64,000 bases of DNA from Ruminococcus flavefaciens (lineage in GTDB: Bacteria > Bacillota > Clostridia > Oscillospirales > Ruminococcaceae), in contig SVNH01000015.1 in the NCBI GenBank assembly GCA_015067005.1, forward strand, positions 1 through 64,000, written 5' to 3'. Numbering within the stretch: the stretch's first letter is position 1; the number at the start of each line of letters is the position of its first letter. The notes under the pieces were generated by a model. The model saw only the letters and a program-made list of their open reading frames with translations, was not told the DNA's origin and did not search any database. This document shows positions 1 to 6,923 of this stretch, one piece after another. A program made the translations under genes and the position numbers.

Positions 1-43
1 CGATCTTCATAAAGGTCAGGAACAATTCAAGATTCTTATTCAC
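1..43 (-). CDS. Partial gene start, possibly chromate transporter family
   Basis: A GTG codon (complement of 41-43) lies 7 bases after a GGAG ribosome site and opens a frame that runs off the left edge. The 14 visible residues (MNKNLELFLTFMKI) match the usual start of CHR-family chromate transporters, which tend to read ELFxTFFKIG before the first membrane helix. The identification rests on very few residues and is tentative; the gene is divergent from the DUF134 gene. Confidence 0.35.
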   Translation of the reverse strand, partial: MNKNLELFLTFMKI

Positions 44-116
44 AATATCACTCCTACAGAAAAATTATACCAAATGAGGCAATATCCGTCAATATCCGAA
101 AATGCCAAGAATATAC

Positions 117-158
117 TTGACATAAGTCAGCAAATATGTTATAATCGACATAAGTCAG
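117..158 (+). promoter_or_regulatory. Promoter with two 12-bp direct repeats
   Basis: A consensus promoter: TTGACA at 117-122, a 17-base spacer and TATAAT at 140-145. The 12-mer GACATAAGTCAG occurs at 119-130, overlapping the -35 box, and again at 147-158 just after the -10 box. Two identical copies 28 bases apart bracketing the promoter are a good candidate operator, plausibly for the DUF134 protein encoded immediately downstream (autoregulation is inferred). A ribosome site AAGGAG follows at 161-166. Confidence 0.7.
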
Positions 159-173
159 AAAGGAGATGCTGTT

Positions 174-905
174 ATGCCAAGACCTCAGAAATCACGCCGT
201 ATCTGCTGTTATCCCGATTACTGGAGCTTTGCGCCCGATCAGGATACAGCAAACGATACAGTCGTTATGTCGCTTGACGAGTTTGAAACGATACGTCTGA
301 TAGATTATCAGTCTAAAACTCAGGAACAGTGTGCTCAGGAGATGAACGTGGCGAGAACGACCGTCACAGCGATATATGACATCGCAAGAAAAAAACTTGC
401 TCAGGCTTTGGTCGAGGGCAGACGCATCGTCATTTCAGGCGGAAATTACACTCTTGACAATACTATCTCGAAGGAGATAACTCAGAAAGGAAGCACAATT
501 ATGAGAATTGCAGTAACTTATGAAAACGGACAGATCTTTCAGCATTTCGGCAAGACCGAGCAGTTCAAGCTCTACGATGTTGCCGACGGCAAGATCATAA
601 ATGAACAGGTAGTTGGAACAAACGGTGCAGGACACGGTGCGCTTGCAGGATTTTTGAAAAATGCACAGGCTGACGTTCTGATCTGCGGAGGTATCGGCGG
701 AGGCGCACAGATGGCTATGCAGGAGGCTGGCATCGCTCTTTACGGCGGTAATATGGGAAGTGCTGACGAAGCTGTAAAGGCATTCCTTGCACAGACACTT
801 GTTCAGAACGAGAACCCTACCTGCGATCATCACGATCACGAACACGGCGAGGGACATTCCTGCGGAGATCACGGCTGCGGCAGTCACAGCTGCGGTAATC
901 ACTGA
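174..905 (+). CDS. DUF134 DNA-binding domain fused to NifX/NifB-type domain
   Basis: A 243-residue protein. Residues 1-95 are a DUF134 (UPF0251) domain, starting MPRPQKSRRI and containing a sigma-like helix-turn-helix (around ARTTVTAIYDIARKKLAQAL). Residues 110-215 are a dinitrogenase iron-molybdenum cofactor/NifX-like domain (RIAVTYENGQIFQHFGKTEQF, then CGGIGGGAQMAMQEAGI). The last 25 residues are rich in His and Cys (CDHHDHEHGEG, then CGDHGCGSHSCG), suggesting metal binding. No nitrogenase genes are in view, so a role in sensing or handling an Fe-S or metal cluster is likelier than nitrogen fixation. The two domains usually occur as neighbouring genes; here one ATG at 174 with an AAGGAG site drives both. 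The stop overlaps the next start by one base, so the two genes are translationally coupled. Confidence 0.88.
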   Translation: MPRPQKSRRICCYPDYWSFAPDQDTANDTVVMSLDEFETIRLIDYQSKTQEQCAQEMNVARTTVTAIYDIARKKLAQALVEGRRIVISGGNYTLDNTISKEITQKGSTIMRIAVTYENGQIFQHFGKTEQFKLYDVADGKIINEQVVGTNGAGHGALAGFLKNAQADVLICGGIGGGAQMAMQEAGIALYGGNMGSADEAVKAFLAQTLVQNENPTCDHHDHEHGEGHSCGDHGCGSHSCGNH

Positions 906-1873
906 TGAAAATTGTAACGCTTGTAGAGAATACCTGCGGTCACGAGGACTGTATCGCAGAGCACGGACTTTCGCTTTATATCGAGACTGAAAAGCATAAG
1001 CTTCTTCTTGATACTGGACAGACTGATGCTGTTGTGAAGAATGCGGAAGTTCTCGGAATTAACCTGTCCGCAGTGGATACGGTGATACTCAGCCACGGTC
1101 ACTACGACCATTCGGGCGGAATTATGCCGTTTTCACGGATAAACCATACAGCGCAGATAATAATGCAGAAGTCGGCTGCCGAGCCGCACTACAACGGTGA
1201 ACGCTATATCGGTATTGACAAAGCTATCCTTGACCTGCCGAATGTCCGGCTAATAGACGGCGATATGCAGCTTGACGATGAGTTGTTCCTGTTCAGCGGC
1301 ATCACAGGCAGGCGCTGTTATCCGCAGGGAAACAAGAAGTTGTCCCGCATTGAGAACGACGCACAAGTCCCCGATGATTTCGCACACGAGCAGTGCCTTG
1401 TAATAACGCAGGACGGCAAGCGCTGGCTGTTGTCGGGCTGCTCCCATAACGGTATCCTCAATATCCTCGACCGATACAGGGAGATATTCGGAAACGCTCC
1501 CGACTATGTTATCACTGGATTCCATATGATGAAAAAGGACGGCGAACATACTGAGGAAGAAAAGTCTGTCATCGTTCAGACAGCACAGGAGCTTTCACGC
1601 CTTGATACCATATTTTACAGCGGTCACTGCACGGGTATCCCTGCATTTGAGTTGATGAAAGAGGTAATGGGCGATAAGCTCATTGCTCTGCACAGCGGTG
1701 AGCAATTGATGCATGATGAGAGCGTTATCCTCAATATCGAAAATGAAGCTGCAAGGCTTGCTCCTCATAAATCAAGCGTTTCTTTTCTCACCGATTCGCT
1801 TACGGGCGTTCTGAAAAATGATTATGATGATAAAGCCATTCGTGCAGAAAGAATAGAAGCACATGAGGTTTAA
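905..1873 (+). CDS. Metallo-beta-lactamase-fold hydrolase
   Basis: A 322-residue MBL-fold protein. The metal-binding signature is HGHYDHSGG near residue 64, followed by SGCSHNGILNI, FHMMKKDGE and YSGHCTG. This pattern belongs to the subfamily often annotated as 7,8-dihydropterin-6-methyl-4-(beta-D-ribofuranosyl)-aminobenzene-5'-phosphate synthase, whose bacterial role is mostly unknown. Pairing with NifX/DUF134 proteins is common in clostridia and suggests a metal or cofactor function (inference). The last 45 residues (after SGEQLMHDESV) extend beyond the normal domain and end with LTDSLTGVLKND..., which looks like a short added tail, possibly captured from another gene. The start ATG at 905 overlaps the upstream stop. 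Confidence 0.85.
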   Translation: MKIVTLVENTCGHEDCIAEHGLSLYIETEKHKLLLDTGQTDAVVKNAEVLGINLSAVDTVILSHGHYDHSGGIMPFSRINHTAQIIMQKSAAEPHYNGERYIGIDKAILDLPNVRLIDGDMQLDDELFLFSGITGRRCYPQGNKKLSRIENDAQVPDDFAHEQCLVITQDGKRWLLSGCSHNGILNILDRYREIFGNAPDYVITGFHMMKKDGEHTEEEKSVIVQTAQELSRLDTIFYSGHCTGIPAFELMKEVMGDKLIALHSGEQLMHDESVILNIENEAARLAPHKSSVSFLTDSLTGVLKNDYDDKAIRAERIEAHEV

Positions 1874-2210
1874 AGGATCAATAACCATTTCCTCACCTGT
1901 AAACTTGATTATTTATCTATTCTATGGTATAATATTAGCATAGATTCTTTATTTTCAGAGACGTTCATGTGCCTGAATATAAACCGCTGTTCACCGTTAC
2001 GGACTGAATAGTAGTCCTGATTGCTGATATAACGATGTTATATCCGTCGCCACAGTACAACCCGTGAGATTTCGTAATATCAATCCGAGATATTTTGACA
2101 GGAGTACTTTTAGTTTATTGAGAAGCGCATCATAATACAGCACTTATCTTGCTATTTCATGGATATTGTGGTATACTAAAACTATATAGAATACGCATGG
2201 GAGGCGGAGT
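1874..2210. other. Intergenic region with a gene remnant and a promoter
   Basis: No intact gene. Around 2036-2060, GTTATATCCGTCGCCACAGTA closely matches 3809-3829 inside the minus-strand HTH gene (codons for YCGDGYNI), and GTAGTCCTGATTGC before it resembles 3870-3884; this is a displaced remnant of that gene family. A hairpin GATATAAC/GTTATATC lies at about 2026-2044. The promoter for the Fic gene is TTGCTA at 2149-2154, a 17-base spacer and TATACT at 2172-2177. Confidence 0.5.
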
Positions 2211-3284
2211 ATGGCACAGGAACATGACTGGCAATACGATTTAGATGAATATATCCGTCAGGGCGAACCAGACCGTTCTGAAAAAAGTGCTGTATGGCAA
2301 ACTGCAATTGGCTTGCAGGATGTTGACAACCTCCAAACTTCGGATTACTTGCTTAAAACTGCTAAGGAACATATCGAGGGCAAGATCGATATAGCCACAG
2401 CACAGAAAAGAATATACAGTTACTATGAACAGCGGGATGTCCGAATAACTGCGGAACAGGATACGAAGGAGGCAGATATTGTTGCCGCACGTATTGCTGA
2501 ACTGCTATCTGAGAAAACTTTCCAATTTTCTCCGGCAGAGCTTCAGTCTATCCATCGCCGACTGTTCACGGGCGTATTCAAATCTGCAGGACAGTTCCGC
2601 ACCTATAACATCTCCAAGAAGGAATGGGTACTGAACGGAGAATCGGTTTTCTACGCAGCATTTGACAGCATCCGTGATACTCTTGATTATGATTTTGGTC
2701 AGGAGAAGGCTTTCTCCTATGTCGAACTGGATGCTGCACAGGCAATCAAGCATATCTCAAAGTTTATTTCAGGCATCTGGCAGATTCATCCGTTCTGTGA
2801 GGACAATACCCGCACGACCGCTGTGTTTATGATAAAGTATCTTCAAACCTTCGGATTTCAAGTGAGCAATGAGGTGTTTGCGGATAACTCATGGTATTTT
2901 CGCAATGCACTCGTTAGGGCAAATTATAACAATCTCCAAAACGATGTACATTCCACAACTATCTTTTTAGAGCAGTTTATGGAAAATCTGCTGACAGGCG
3001 CACAGCATAAGCTTAAAAATAGATATATGCACATTGACTACTCAGAAACTGCCCAAAGTGCAAATCCAGAGATTTCAAAGTGCAAAAATTGCACTTTGGA
3101 AGAGTTGGCGCTTCTTCGTGAAATTTCTAATAATCCGCATATTACCCAGAAAGCTCTGGCTGAAGCAATCGGCAAATCCGAGCGAACAGTCAAATCCAGA
3201 ACGGTTGAATTGCAGGACAAAGGTCTGCTGCGCCGCAAAAATGGAAAGAGAAACGGTCAGTGGGAAGTGCTTGTTGATGTGTGA
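2211..3284 (+). CDS. Fic family protein (AMP-transferase-like)
   Basis: A 357-residue Fic-domain protein. Fic enzymes transfer AMP or another nucleotide part to a target hydroxyl. The active-site loop reads HPFCEDNTRT (about residues 187-196) instead of the consensus HPFxxGNGRxxR: the catalytic His is present, the first Gly is Asp and the second is Thr, so anion-hole geometry may be changed. The N-terminal 70 residues form a small helical region before the Fic core (LSEKTFQFSPAELQSIHRRLF). The C-terminal 65 residues form a winged helix (LALLREISNNPHITQKALAE, then RTVKSRTVELQDKGLLRRK), a common layout in Fic regulators. ATG 2211 has a GGAGGCGG site. The promoter is just upstream and the next reading frame is a broken gene. 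Confidence 0.85.
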   Translation: MAQEHDWQYDLDEYIRQGEPDRSEKSAVWQTAIGLQDVDNLQTSDYLLKTAKEHIEGKIDIATAQKRIYSYYEQRDVRITAEQDTKEADIVAARIAELLSEKTFQFSPAELQSIHRRLFTGVFKSAGQFRTYNISKKEWVLNGESVFYAAFDSIRDTLDYDFGQEKAFSYVELDAAQAIKHISKFISGIWQIHPFCEDNTRTTAVFMIKYLQTFGFQVSNEVFADNSWYFRNALVRANYNNLQNDVHSTTIFLEQFMENLLTGAQHKLKNRYMHIDYSETAQSANPEISKCKNCTLEELALLREISNNPHITQKALAEAIGKSERTVKSRTVELQDKGLLRRKNGKRNGQWEVLVDV

Positions 3285-3301
3285 ATCATTCAACTATCAC
3301 A

Positions 3302-3703
3302 TGAACGCTGAACGCTTCGTTATGGAGCGAAGGGGCAGCGGTATCAAGAAGATTATCAAGGAATACAAGGCTCAGTATAAGTATTCCGATGATATGCAGC
3401 CTGAATTTGTTTCTGAATACGGTGGTTTCTTCTTAACGCTGAAAAACCTCAGTCATCGCCTTTCCGAAAATGAGAAGATAAAAGGGGGAAGATAAGCCCA
3501 AGAAAAGAGAAGATGTAATCCGAGAGAGAATGGAGCTTGTATTCGAGGCAATCTCCGAAAATCCTGATATTACAATAAAAGAGCTTTCAACGCTCCTGAA
3601 TATATCCAAAAAACAGGTGGAAACAGCTATTAACAAGCTGAAAGATGCGAAACGCATTCATCGTGACGGAAGCGATCATGATGGAAAATGGATAGCAAAC
3701 TGA
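3302..3703 (+). pseudogene. C-terminal remnant of an AlbA_2/HATPase_c_4-type regulator, frameshifted
   Basis: Two reading frames together recall the C-terminal end of COG2865-type proteins (AlbA_2 DNA-binding domain plus a C-terminal winged helix). The first, about 3325-3495, carries MERRGSGIKKI and SEYGGFFLTLKN, then stops. The second, 3500-3703 in another frame, continues with a winged helix (ENPDITIKELSTLLNISKKQ, then AKRIHRDGSDHDGKWIAN) and stops at 3701-3703. The N-terminal three quarters of the gene are missing and a frameshift separates the two parts. There is no ribosome site of its own. It directly follows the Fic gene, whose own C-terminal winged helix is a different sequence. Confidence 0.6.
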
Positions 3704-3723
3704 TTATGGAATAGTAAGAAAAT

Positions 3724-3752
3724 ACCGCTCAGGATTAATCCTCCTGAGCGGT
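3724..3752. terminator. Hairpin between converging genes
   Basis: A perfect 11-bp stem, ACCGCTCAGGA/TCCTGAGCGGT, with a 7-base loop. The U-run is weak on both sides, but the position between converging genes fits a bidirectional terminator. Confidence 0.6.
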
Positions 3753-3756
3753 AATG

Positions 3757-4251
3757 CTATATGAGTTTCCTAAGCAGTTCCAAGTGCTTATCGACCTTCT
3801 TCACGATGTTATATCCGTCACCGCAATAGAAGTCGATGAGCCATTCGCGGCAGGTTATTAGTCCTGTCTGCACTATTACCGAGCGGAGACTGCCTTTCAC
3901 TATCCAGCGGTCCACGGCGTTAGGAGTGTAGCCAGTTATTGCTGACACTTCTGTGATAGTCAGCACATCAGGCATATCGAACCACACATCGTTCAGCTGT
4001 TCTCGGAAGTACTCTGGCGGTCGCTGCGGCTGAACCCTTTCTGCTGCGTTCTCAGTCCGTATTATATATTCGATAACGTCATCGAGCTTCACAGCGTATC
4101 GGCGAGTTTTCTGGTAGCTGTCGGTGCAGGGAATAGCTCCGCTTTGGAGGAGCCATGCACACTTCCGCTTGCTGATATGGAGTATCTGCCTGAGTTGTTC
4201 GCCTGATATCACTTCGGGAAACTCATCGTACAGGTAGCTGTAATCACTCAT
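3757..4251 (-). CDS. Helix-turn-helix (excisionase/MerR-like) protein
   Basis: A 164-residue protein starting MSDYSYLYDEF. It seems to hold two HTH_17-like units: ISGEQLRQILHISKRKCAWL near residues 15-35 and LTITEVSAITGYTPNAVDRW near residues 95-115, each followed by a strand pair typical of excisionase-type DNA binders. ATG 4251 overlaps the upstream stop (ATGAGTGA), so it is coupled to the gene before it. Longer upstream starts lie inside the neighbour and lack ribosome sites. Fragments of this gene recur at 2036-2060 and 21215-21300. The target and role are unknown; control of a mobile element is plausible given the nearby tRNA fragment. Confidence 0.65.
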   Translation of the reverse strand: MSDYSYLYDEFPEVISGEQLRQILHISKRKCAWLLQSGAIPCTDSYQKTRRYAVKLDDVIEYIIRTENAAERVQPQRPPEYFREQLNDVWFDMPDVLTITEVSAITGYTPNAVDRWIVKGSLRSVIVQTGLITCREWLIDFYCGDGYNIVKKVDKHLELLRKLI

Positions 4252-4501
4252 CGCTGCCACCTCTTGCGAATGCTCTCGGAGGCTCGTCATCGCAGTGCTC
4301 GAGCAGGTAGTCGATGAGGTCATCCTTGCTCAGTATGTATCCGCCCTGGTACACGAAGGAGCGAAGCTCTCCGCTGTGTATGAGCTCGTAGACTCTGTTC
4401 TTTCCAATCGGAGACCACCTTGCGGCTTTTATTGGTGATAATATCTCGGGGCATCTTCTGAGCATACGCTCTAATTCTTTACGTTTTTCTTCCTTGTTCA
4501 T
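4244..4501 (-). CDS. Small helix-turn-helix (HTH_17) protein
   Basis: An 85-residue protein with an excisionase-like fold: ILSPIKAARWSPIGKNRVYE, then LIHSGELRSFVYQGGYILSKDDLIDYLLEH. This is the classic helix, turn, helix, beta-wing pattern ending in a recognition of L-I-x-Y-L. The ATG at 4501 is preceded by AAAGGAAAAAGTGACC; a GTG two codons upstream (4507) is an equally possible start. It is the first gene of a two-gene minus-strand operon with the HTH protein that overlaps its stop. Similar pairs of small HTH proteins accompany integrases, but no integrase is visible here. Confidence 0.65.
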   Translation of the reverse strand: MNKEEKRKELERMLRRCPEILSPIKAARWSPIGKNRVYELIHSGELRSFVYQGGYILSKDDLIDYLLEHCDDEPPRAFARGGSDE

Positions 4502-4656
4502 GGTCACTTTTTCCTTTCATTTTTCGCTTTAGCCGCCTGAAATTTCTCGCAGTTTTCTCGCAAATTTCCGAATTCTCGCAGAAAAATGCTCAAAATCAGG
4601 GAAAAACGGCGTTTTTTTAAGACGATAAGTGACCAAATGGGAAGTTTTATAATTTG

Positions 4657-4712
4657 CTCGAAATTATGATGCCCCTTGAGGGACGTGGGTTCGAATCCCA
4701 CTCGCTGCGCCA
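4657..4712 (+). other. 3' half of a tRNA-Ser gene, likely integration (att) scar
   Basis: The segment contains an anticodon-loop-like CTCGAAA (the CGA serine loop), a long variable arm (GCCCCTTGAGGGAC), a perfect T arm (GTGGG TTCGAAT CCCAC at 4685-4701), the acceptor strand TCGCTGC, discriminator G and an encoded CCA ending at 4712. The G discriminator plus long variable arm indicate tRNA-Ser. No matching 5' half is found upstream: there is no D arm and no GCAGCGA acceptor strand. Tyrosine integrases cross over in anticodon or T loops and leave such 3' halves, so this is most simply an attachment-site duplicate. Confidence 0.6.
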
Positions 4713-4736
4713 AATCTTAAGTCGGTGTTTGCCGTG

Positions 4737-4772
4737 TAGTTCCGCCTTTTGCGAGGGGCGGAACTATTTGTT
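4737..4772 (+). terminator. Strong rho-independent terminator after tRNA fragment
   Basis: A 10-bp stem, TAGTTCCGCC/GGCGGAACTA, with a T-rich tail (TTTGTTTATT). It probably came along with the tRNA 3' end. Confidence 0.8.
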
Positions 4773-4892
4773 TATTATGACGAATCGTCATTTTTTAAGC
4801 TCTAAAATTCTGCGTTTATTACACCTGAAGTGTATTGAAGTTCGCCATTTTCTGCGAGAAAACTGCGAGAAGTCTTTTATTTGCCAATTTTC

Positions 4893-4926
4893 AGCGGTTC
4901 GAATCACTCAAAACCGCTTTTTTTAT
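4893..4926 (+). terminator. Rho-independent terminator
   Basis: Stem AGCGGTT/AACCGCT followed by seven T residues, located upstream of the AbiEi-like fragment. Confidence 0.65.
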
Positions 4927-4960
4927 TATATTCGAAAGAATAACACGGGAGGTGTTAAAT

Positions 4961-5059
4961 ATGTTGTTCGATTATCTTCTTGAAACATTCGGTCAAAACG
5001 AGCCAATATTCCTTTCAGATATTTCTTATGAGGATTATTCTGATATGATATATCGATAA
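4961..5059 (+). pseudogene. N-terminal fragment of AbiEi-type antitoxin
   Basis: A 32-codon frame begins at ATG 4961 after a strong GGGAGGTG site and ends at TAA 5057-5059. The residues (YLLETFGQNEPIFLSDISYE) match the start of type IV antitoxin AbiEi/DUF6088 proteins, which normally continue for 150-200 residues through a winged helix. The rest is missing, so this is a truncated antitoxin gene. The intact HTH and nucleotidyltransferase genes just downstream belong to the same broad class of systems, which supports the reading. Confidence 0.5.
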
Positions 5060-5129
5060 ACAATCACAGAGAATAATTGACATCAAAAGAAGTATATAAA
5101 AAATTTCATCATTTGAACACATTTTCCTA

Positions 5130-5158
5130 TTGAATTTGCTTCGGTTAACCGTTATAAT
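5130..5158 (+). promoter_or_regulatory. Promoter with palindromic operator in the spacer
   Basis: TTGAAT at 5130-5135, 17-base spacer, TATAAT at 5153-5158. The spacer contains the perfect palindrome CGGTTAACCG (5142-5151), well placed to be the operator of the XRE-type HTH protein encoded downstream; autorepression is inferred. Confidence 0.65.
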
Positions 5159-5184
5159 ATATATAGGAGAGAGGAGGCATTACT

Positions 5185-5757
5185 ATGTTGATAAATGAAC
5201 AACTTGAAAAAATCAATATGACTAAGTACCGGCTGAGTAAAGACAGTGGAGTGCCTCAAGCAACTATCAATGATATTTGCAGCGGAAAAGCTGACCTTGA
5301 AAAATGCTCGGCAGGCACACTCTATAAAATAGCAAAAGTTCTCGGAATATCAATAGAATCCATATTAGACTCAGTCAAAGAAGATATTCGAAGTTCCTTT
5401 GAGATATTTAAAAGCAATACCTGTCATCATGTAAAAGATATGGGAGATCTTGATTTTATAGTAGTAGTATTGGAGTCGGATGAAGTTCGCAAGCTTTATA
5501 ATAAGCATTGGTATCCCGAAGCTCTCTATCTACTTGCTATGATCGATTACTTATCAAGAATTAACGAAATACCGCTCTGTTCCAAGTATAACGATCTTCG
5601 CACACGAAAATTGGAGAAACCTATTTATCCAATTGGCGTACTACTGAATAGTGAAGTATTAAAATCCGATGAACCATTACGCATAGCGGAAGAGGAAGCC
5701 ATTCCAGAATTCAGAAGATTTAATATTATTGAAAGCGAAGTGAGAAACGTTGTTTGA
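5185..5757 (+). CDS. XRE-type HTH protein, partner of nucleotidyltransferase
   Basis: A 190-residue protein. Residues 1-62 are a Cro/XRE helix-turn-helix (NMTKYRLSKDSGVPQATIND, then TLYKIAKVLGISIESIL). The remaining 125 residues are a conserved helical domain without a name I recognise (YNKHWYPEALYLLAMIDYLS). Genes of this layout are regularly found directly before DUF6036 nucleotidyltransferases in Firmicutes, as here, and the pair behaves in annotation like a type IV toxin-antitoxin module. ATG 5185 has a GAGAGGAGG site, and a palindrome in its promoter suggests autoregulation. Its stop overlaps the next gene by 8 bases. Confidence 0.75.
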   Translation: MLINEQLEKINMTKYRLSKDSGVPQATINDICSGKADLEKCSAGTLYKIAKVLGISIESILDSVKEDIRSSFEIFKSNTCHHVKDMGDLDFIVVVLESDEVRKLYNKHWYPEALYLLAMIDYLSRINEIPLCSKYNDLRTRKLEKPIYPIGVLLNSEVLKSDEPLRIAEEEAIPEFRRFNIIESEVRNVV

Positions 5758-6469
5758 GCAGCCTTTTACAAAAAATAACCTTGATCAATATTTGAAAGAG
5801 CTTGCAAAGGAGTTTAGAAAGATTAATGGCAAAAACATGCCTGCTGACATCATTCTTATCGGCGGAGCTTCTGTAGTCATTAATTACGGATTCCGTGAAA
5901 TGACTTATGATATGAACGCAGTTATAAACGCCGCTTCTTCTATGAAAGATGCCATCAATCATGTCGGTGACAAATACAACTTACCCAACGGATGGTTGAA
6001 TACGGATTTTATGAAAACAACGTCATATACGCCAAAAATAATTCAGTATTCAAAATTTTACCGCACTTTTTCAAATATTGTTACTTTCCGTACAGTAACA
6101 GGAGAATATCTTATAGCGATGAAGCTTATGGCAGGTCGTCAATACAAATATGATCTTTCTGATATTATAGGTATCTTATGGGAACATGACAAAGCTAACA
6201 ATCCAATAACCATAGATATGATAAGAGAAGCAGTAAAGAATCTTTATGATTCTTATGATAAACTTCCTGAACACTCCAGACTTTTTATCGAGAAAGCAAT
6301 TTCTGATAAGAGTTATGAGGAAATGTATAAAATGGTAAGGCAAATGGAAGCTGATAACAAGGATATCCTTTTACAGTTCCAAGAAGATTATCCAGATGCT
6401 GCAAATACTGATAATGTTAATGATATTCTTGCCACTATAAAGAAGAAAAGGGAAAGCACACAGAAATAA
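5750..6469 (+). CDS. DUF6036-type nucleotidyltransferase (AbiEii-like toxin candidate)
   Basis: A 239-residue protein with the minimal nucleotidyltransferase signature IIGGASVVINYGF, then MTYDMNAVI. In the family the metal-binding pair is D-x-D; here the second position is Asn (TYDMNA), so metal binding may be weakened. The rest (MKTTSYTPKIIQYSKFYR, then EYLIAMKLMAGRQYKYDLSD, a helical C terminus) is typical of DUF6036, related to the AbiEii toxin fold. The start is TTG at 5750, overlapping the HTH gene's stop, which implies coupled translation. Role as a toxin is inferred from the pairing. Confidence 0.75.
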   Translation: MFEQPFTKNNLDQYLKELAKEFRKINGKNMPADIILIGGASVVINYGFREMTYDMNAVINAASSMKDAINHVGDKYNLPNGWLNTDFMKTTSYTPKIIQYSKFYRTFSNIVTFRTVTGEYLIAMKLMAGRQYKYDLSDIIGILWEHDKANNPITIDMIREAVKNLYDSYDKLPEHSRLFIEKAISDKSYEEMYKMVRQMEADNKDILLQFQEDYPDAANTDNVNDILATIKKKRESTQK

Positions 6470-6509
6470 GAAGAAAACATCGCTCAGGATAAATAGTATA
6501 CAAAGTTTC

Positions 6510-6568
6510 AGACTCGGTTTTAGTGCTTTTCACGAATAGTGAAAACGCTGGAATCGAGTCTTTTTTTG
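6510..6568 (+). terminator. Terminator of the HTH-nucleotidyltransferase pair
   Basis: Outer stem AGACTCG (6510-6516)/CGAGTCT (6555-6561) followed by a run of T. An inner hairpin TTTTCAC/GTGAAAA lies inside the loop. Confidence 0.7.
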
Positions 6569-6691
6569 TTCCCTGTGGACATAGTGATAGAAAGTCCATC
6601 AGCGATTTGTGTGCCGTTTTTGACAGCAACAGCGGCAGGACGTGAAACTAACATAATAAGTACAAGCATTACTGTATAAACACATATCTAA
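6569..6691. other. Short gene-free stretch
   Basis: No start with a ribosome site, no structured RNA and no recognisable homology. It probably belongs to the eroded element whose recombinase tail follows. Confidence 0.4.
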
Positions 6692-6746
6692 TTAAAAAAT
6701 CCCCCTCACCAAGTAGGAAAACAACTTCCAACCTGATGAGGGGGAT
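6692..6746 (-). terminator. Terminator of the recombinase remnant
   Basis: Stem ATCCCCCTCA (6699-6708)/TGAGGGGGAT (6737-6746); on the minus strand it is followed by TTTTTTAATT. Confidence 0.7.
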
Positions 6747-6760
6747 CATATCATAATATT

Positions 6761-6900
6761 CTATTTCTTCACACTGACCGTCACATCGGACTTGAAGCGG
6801 AACTCCATGTAGTCATCGTACACGGTCACTTTTTTCAATAGGTTCTTCACCAAAACCTCATCAAATTCTGCGATGTGATATTGCTGAAAATTACTCACTA
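6761..6900 (-). pseudogene. C-terminal tail of a large serine recombinase
   Basis: The minus strand encodes AEFDEVLVKNLLKKVTVYDD then YMEFRFKSDVTVSVKK and a stop. This is the usual last segment of Tn4451/TnpX-type large serine recombinases (FDExLVxxLIExVTVYD...FKSGxxVxV). Everything upstream of it, including the catalytic domain, is absent; the recognisable similarity stops at about 6900. It ends just before the pdxS promoter and marks one edge of a former mobile element. Its own terminator has been kept. Confidence 0.7.
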
Positions 6901-6923
6901 TGAACTGGCATGATAAAATAATA

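Larger units (their letters stand above)
4544..4871. repeat. Inverted 19-bp repeats flanking the tRNA fragment
   Basis: TTCTCGCAGTTTTCTCGCA at 4544-4562 recurs as its exact reverse complement at 4853-4871. A third partial unit, TTCTCGCAGAAAA, is at 4573-4585, with its complement at 4848-4860. The core TTCTCGCA is therefore present several times on each side of the tRNA-Ser fragment. Repeats of this kind resemble arm-type binding sites of tyrosine integrases; that function is inferred. Confidence 0.6.

Noticed and set aside
4544..4585. CRISPR-like repeat array
   Set aside because: Units are short, unevenly spaced and have no spacers of equal length; no cas genes are present.
4640..4712. Complete tRNA gene
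   Set aside because: No D arm, no 5' acceptor strand and no pairing partner for the anticodon stem could be found upstream; only the 3' half is present.
4504..4713. Minus-strand ORF beginning MAQRVGFEPTSLKG
   Set aside because: This peptide is the well-known false translation of a tRNA 3' end read backwards; the bases are the tRNA-Ser fragment.
4835..5059. 74-residue ORF starting MKFAIFCEKTARS
   Set aside because: The upstream half runs through a terminator and repeat and lacks a ribosome site; only the part from ATG 4961 looks like protein.
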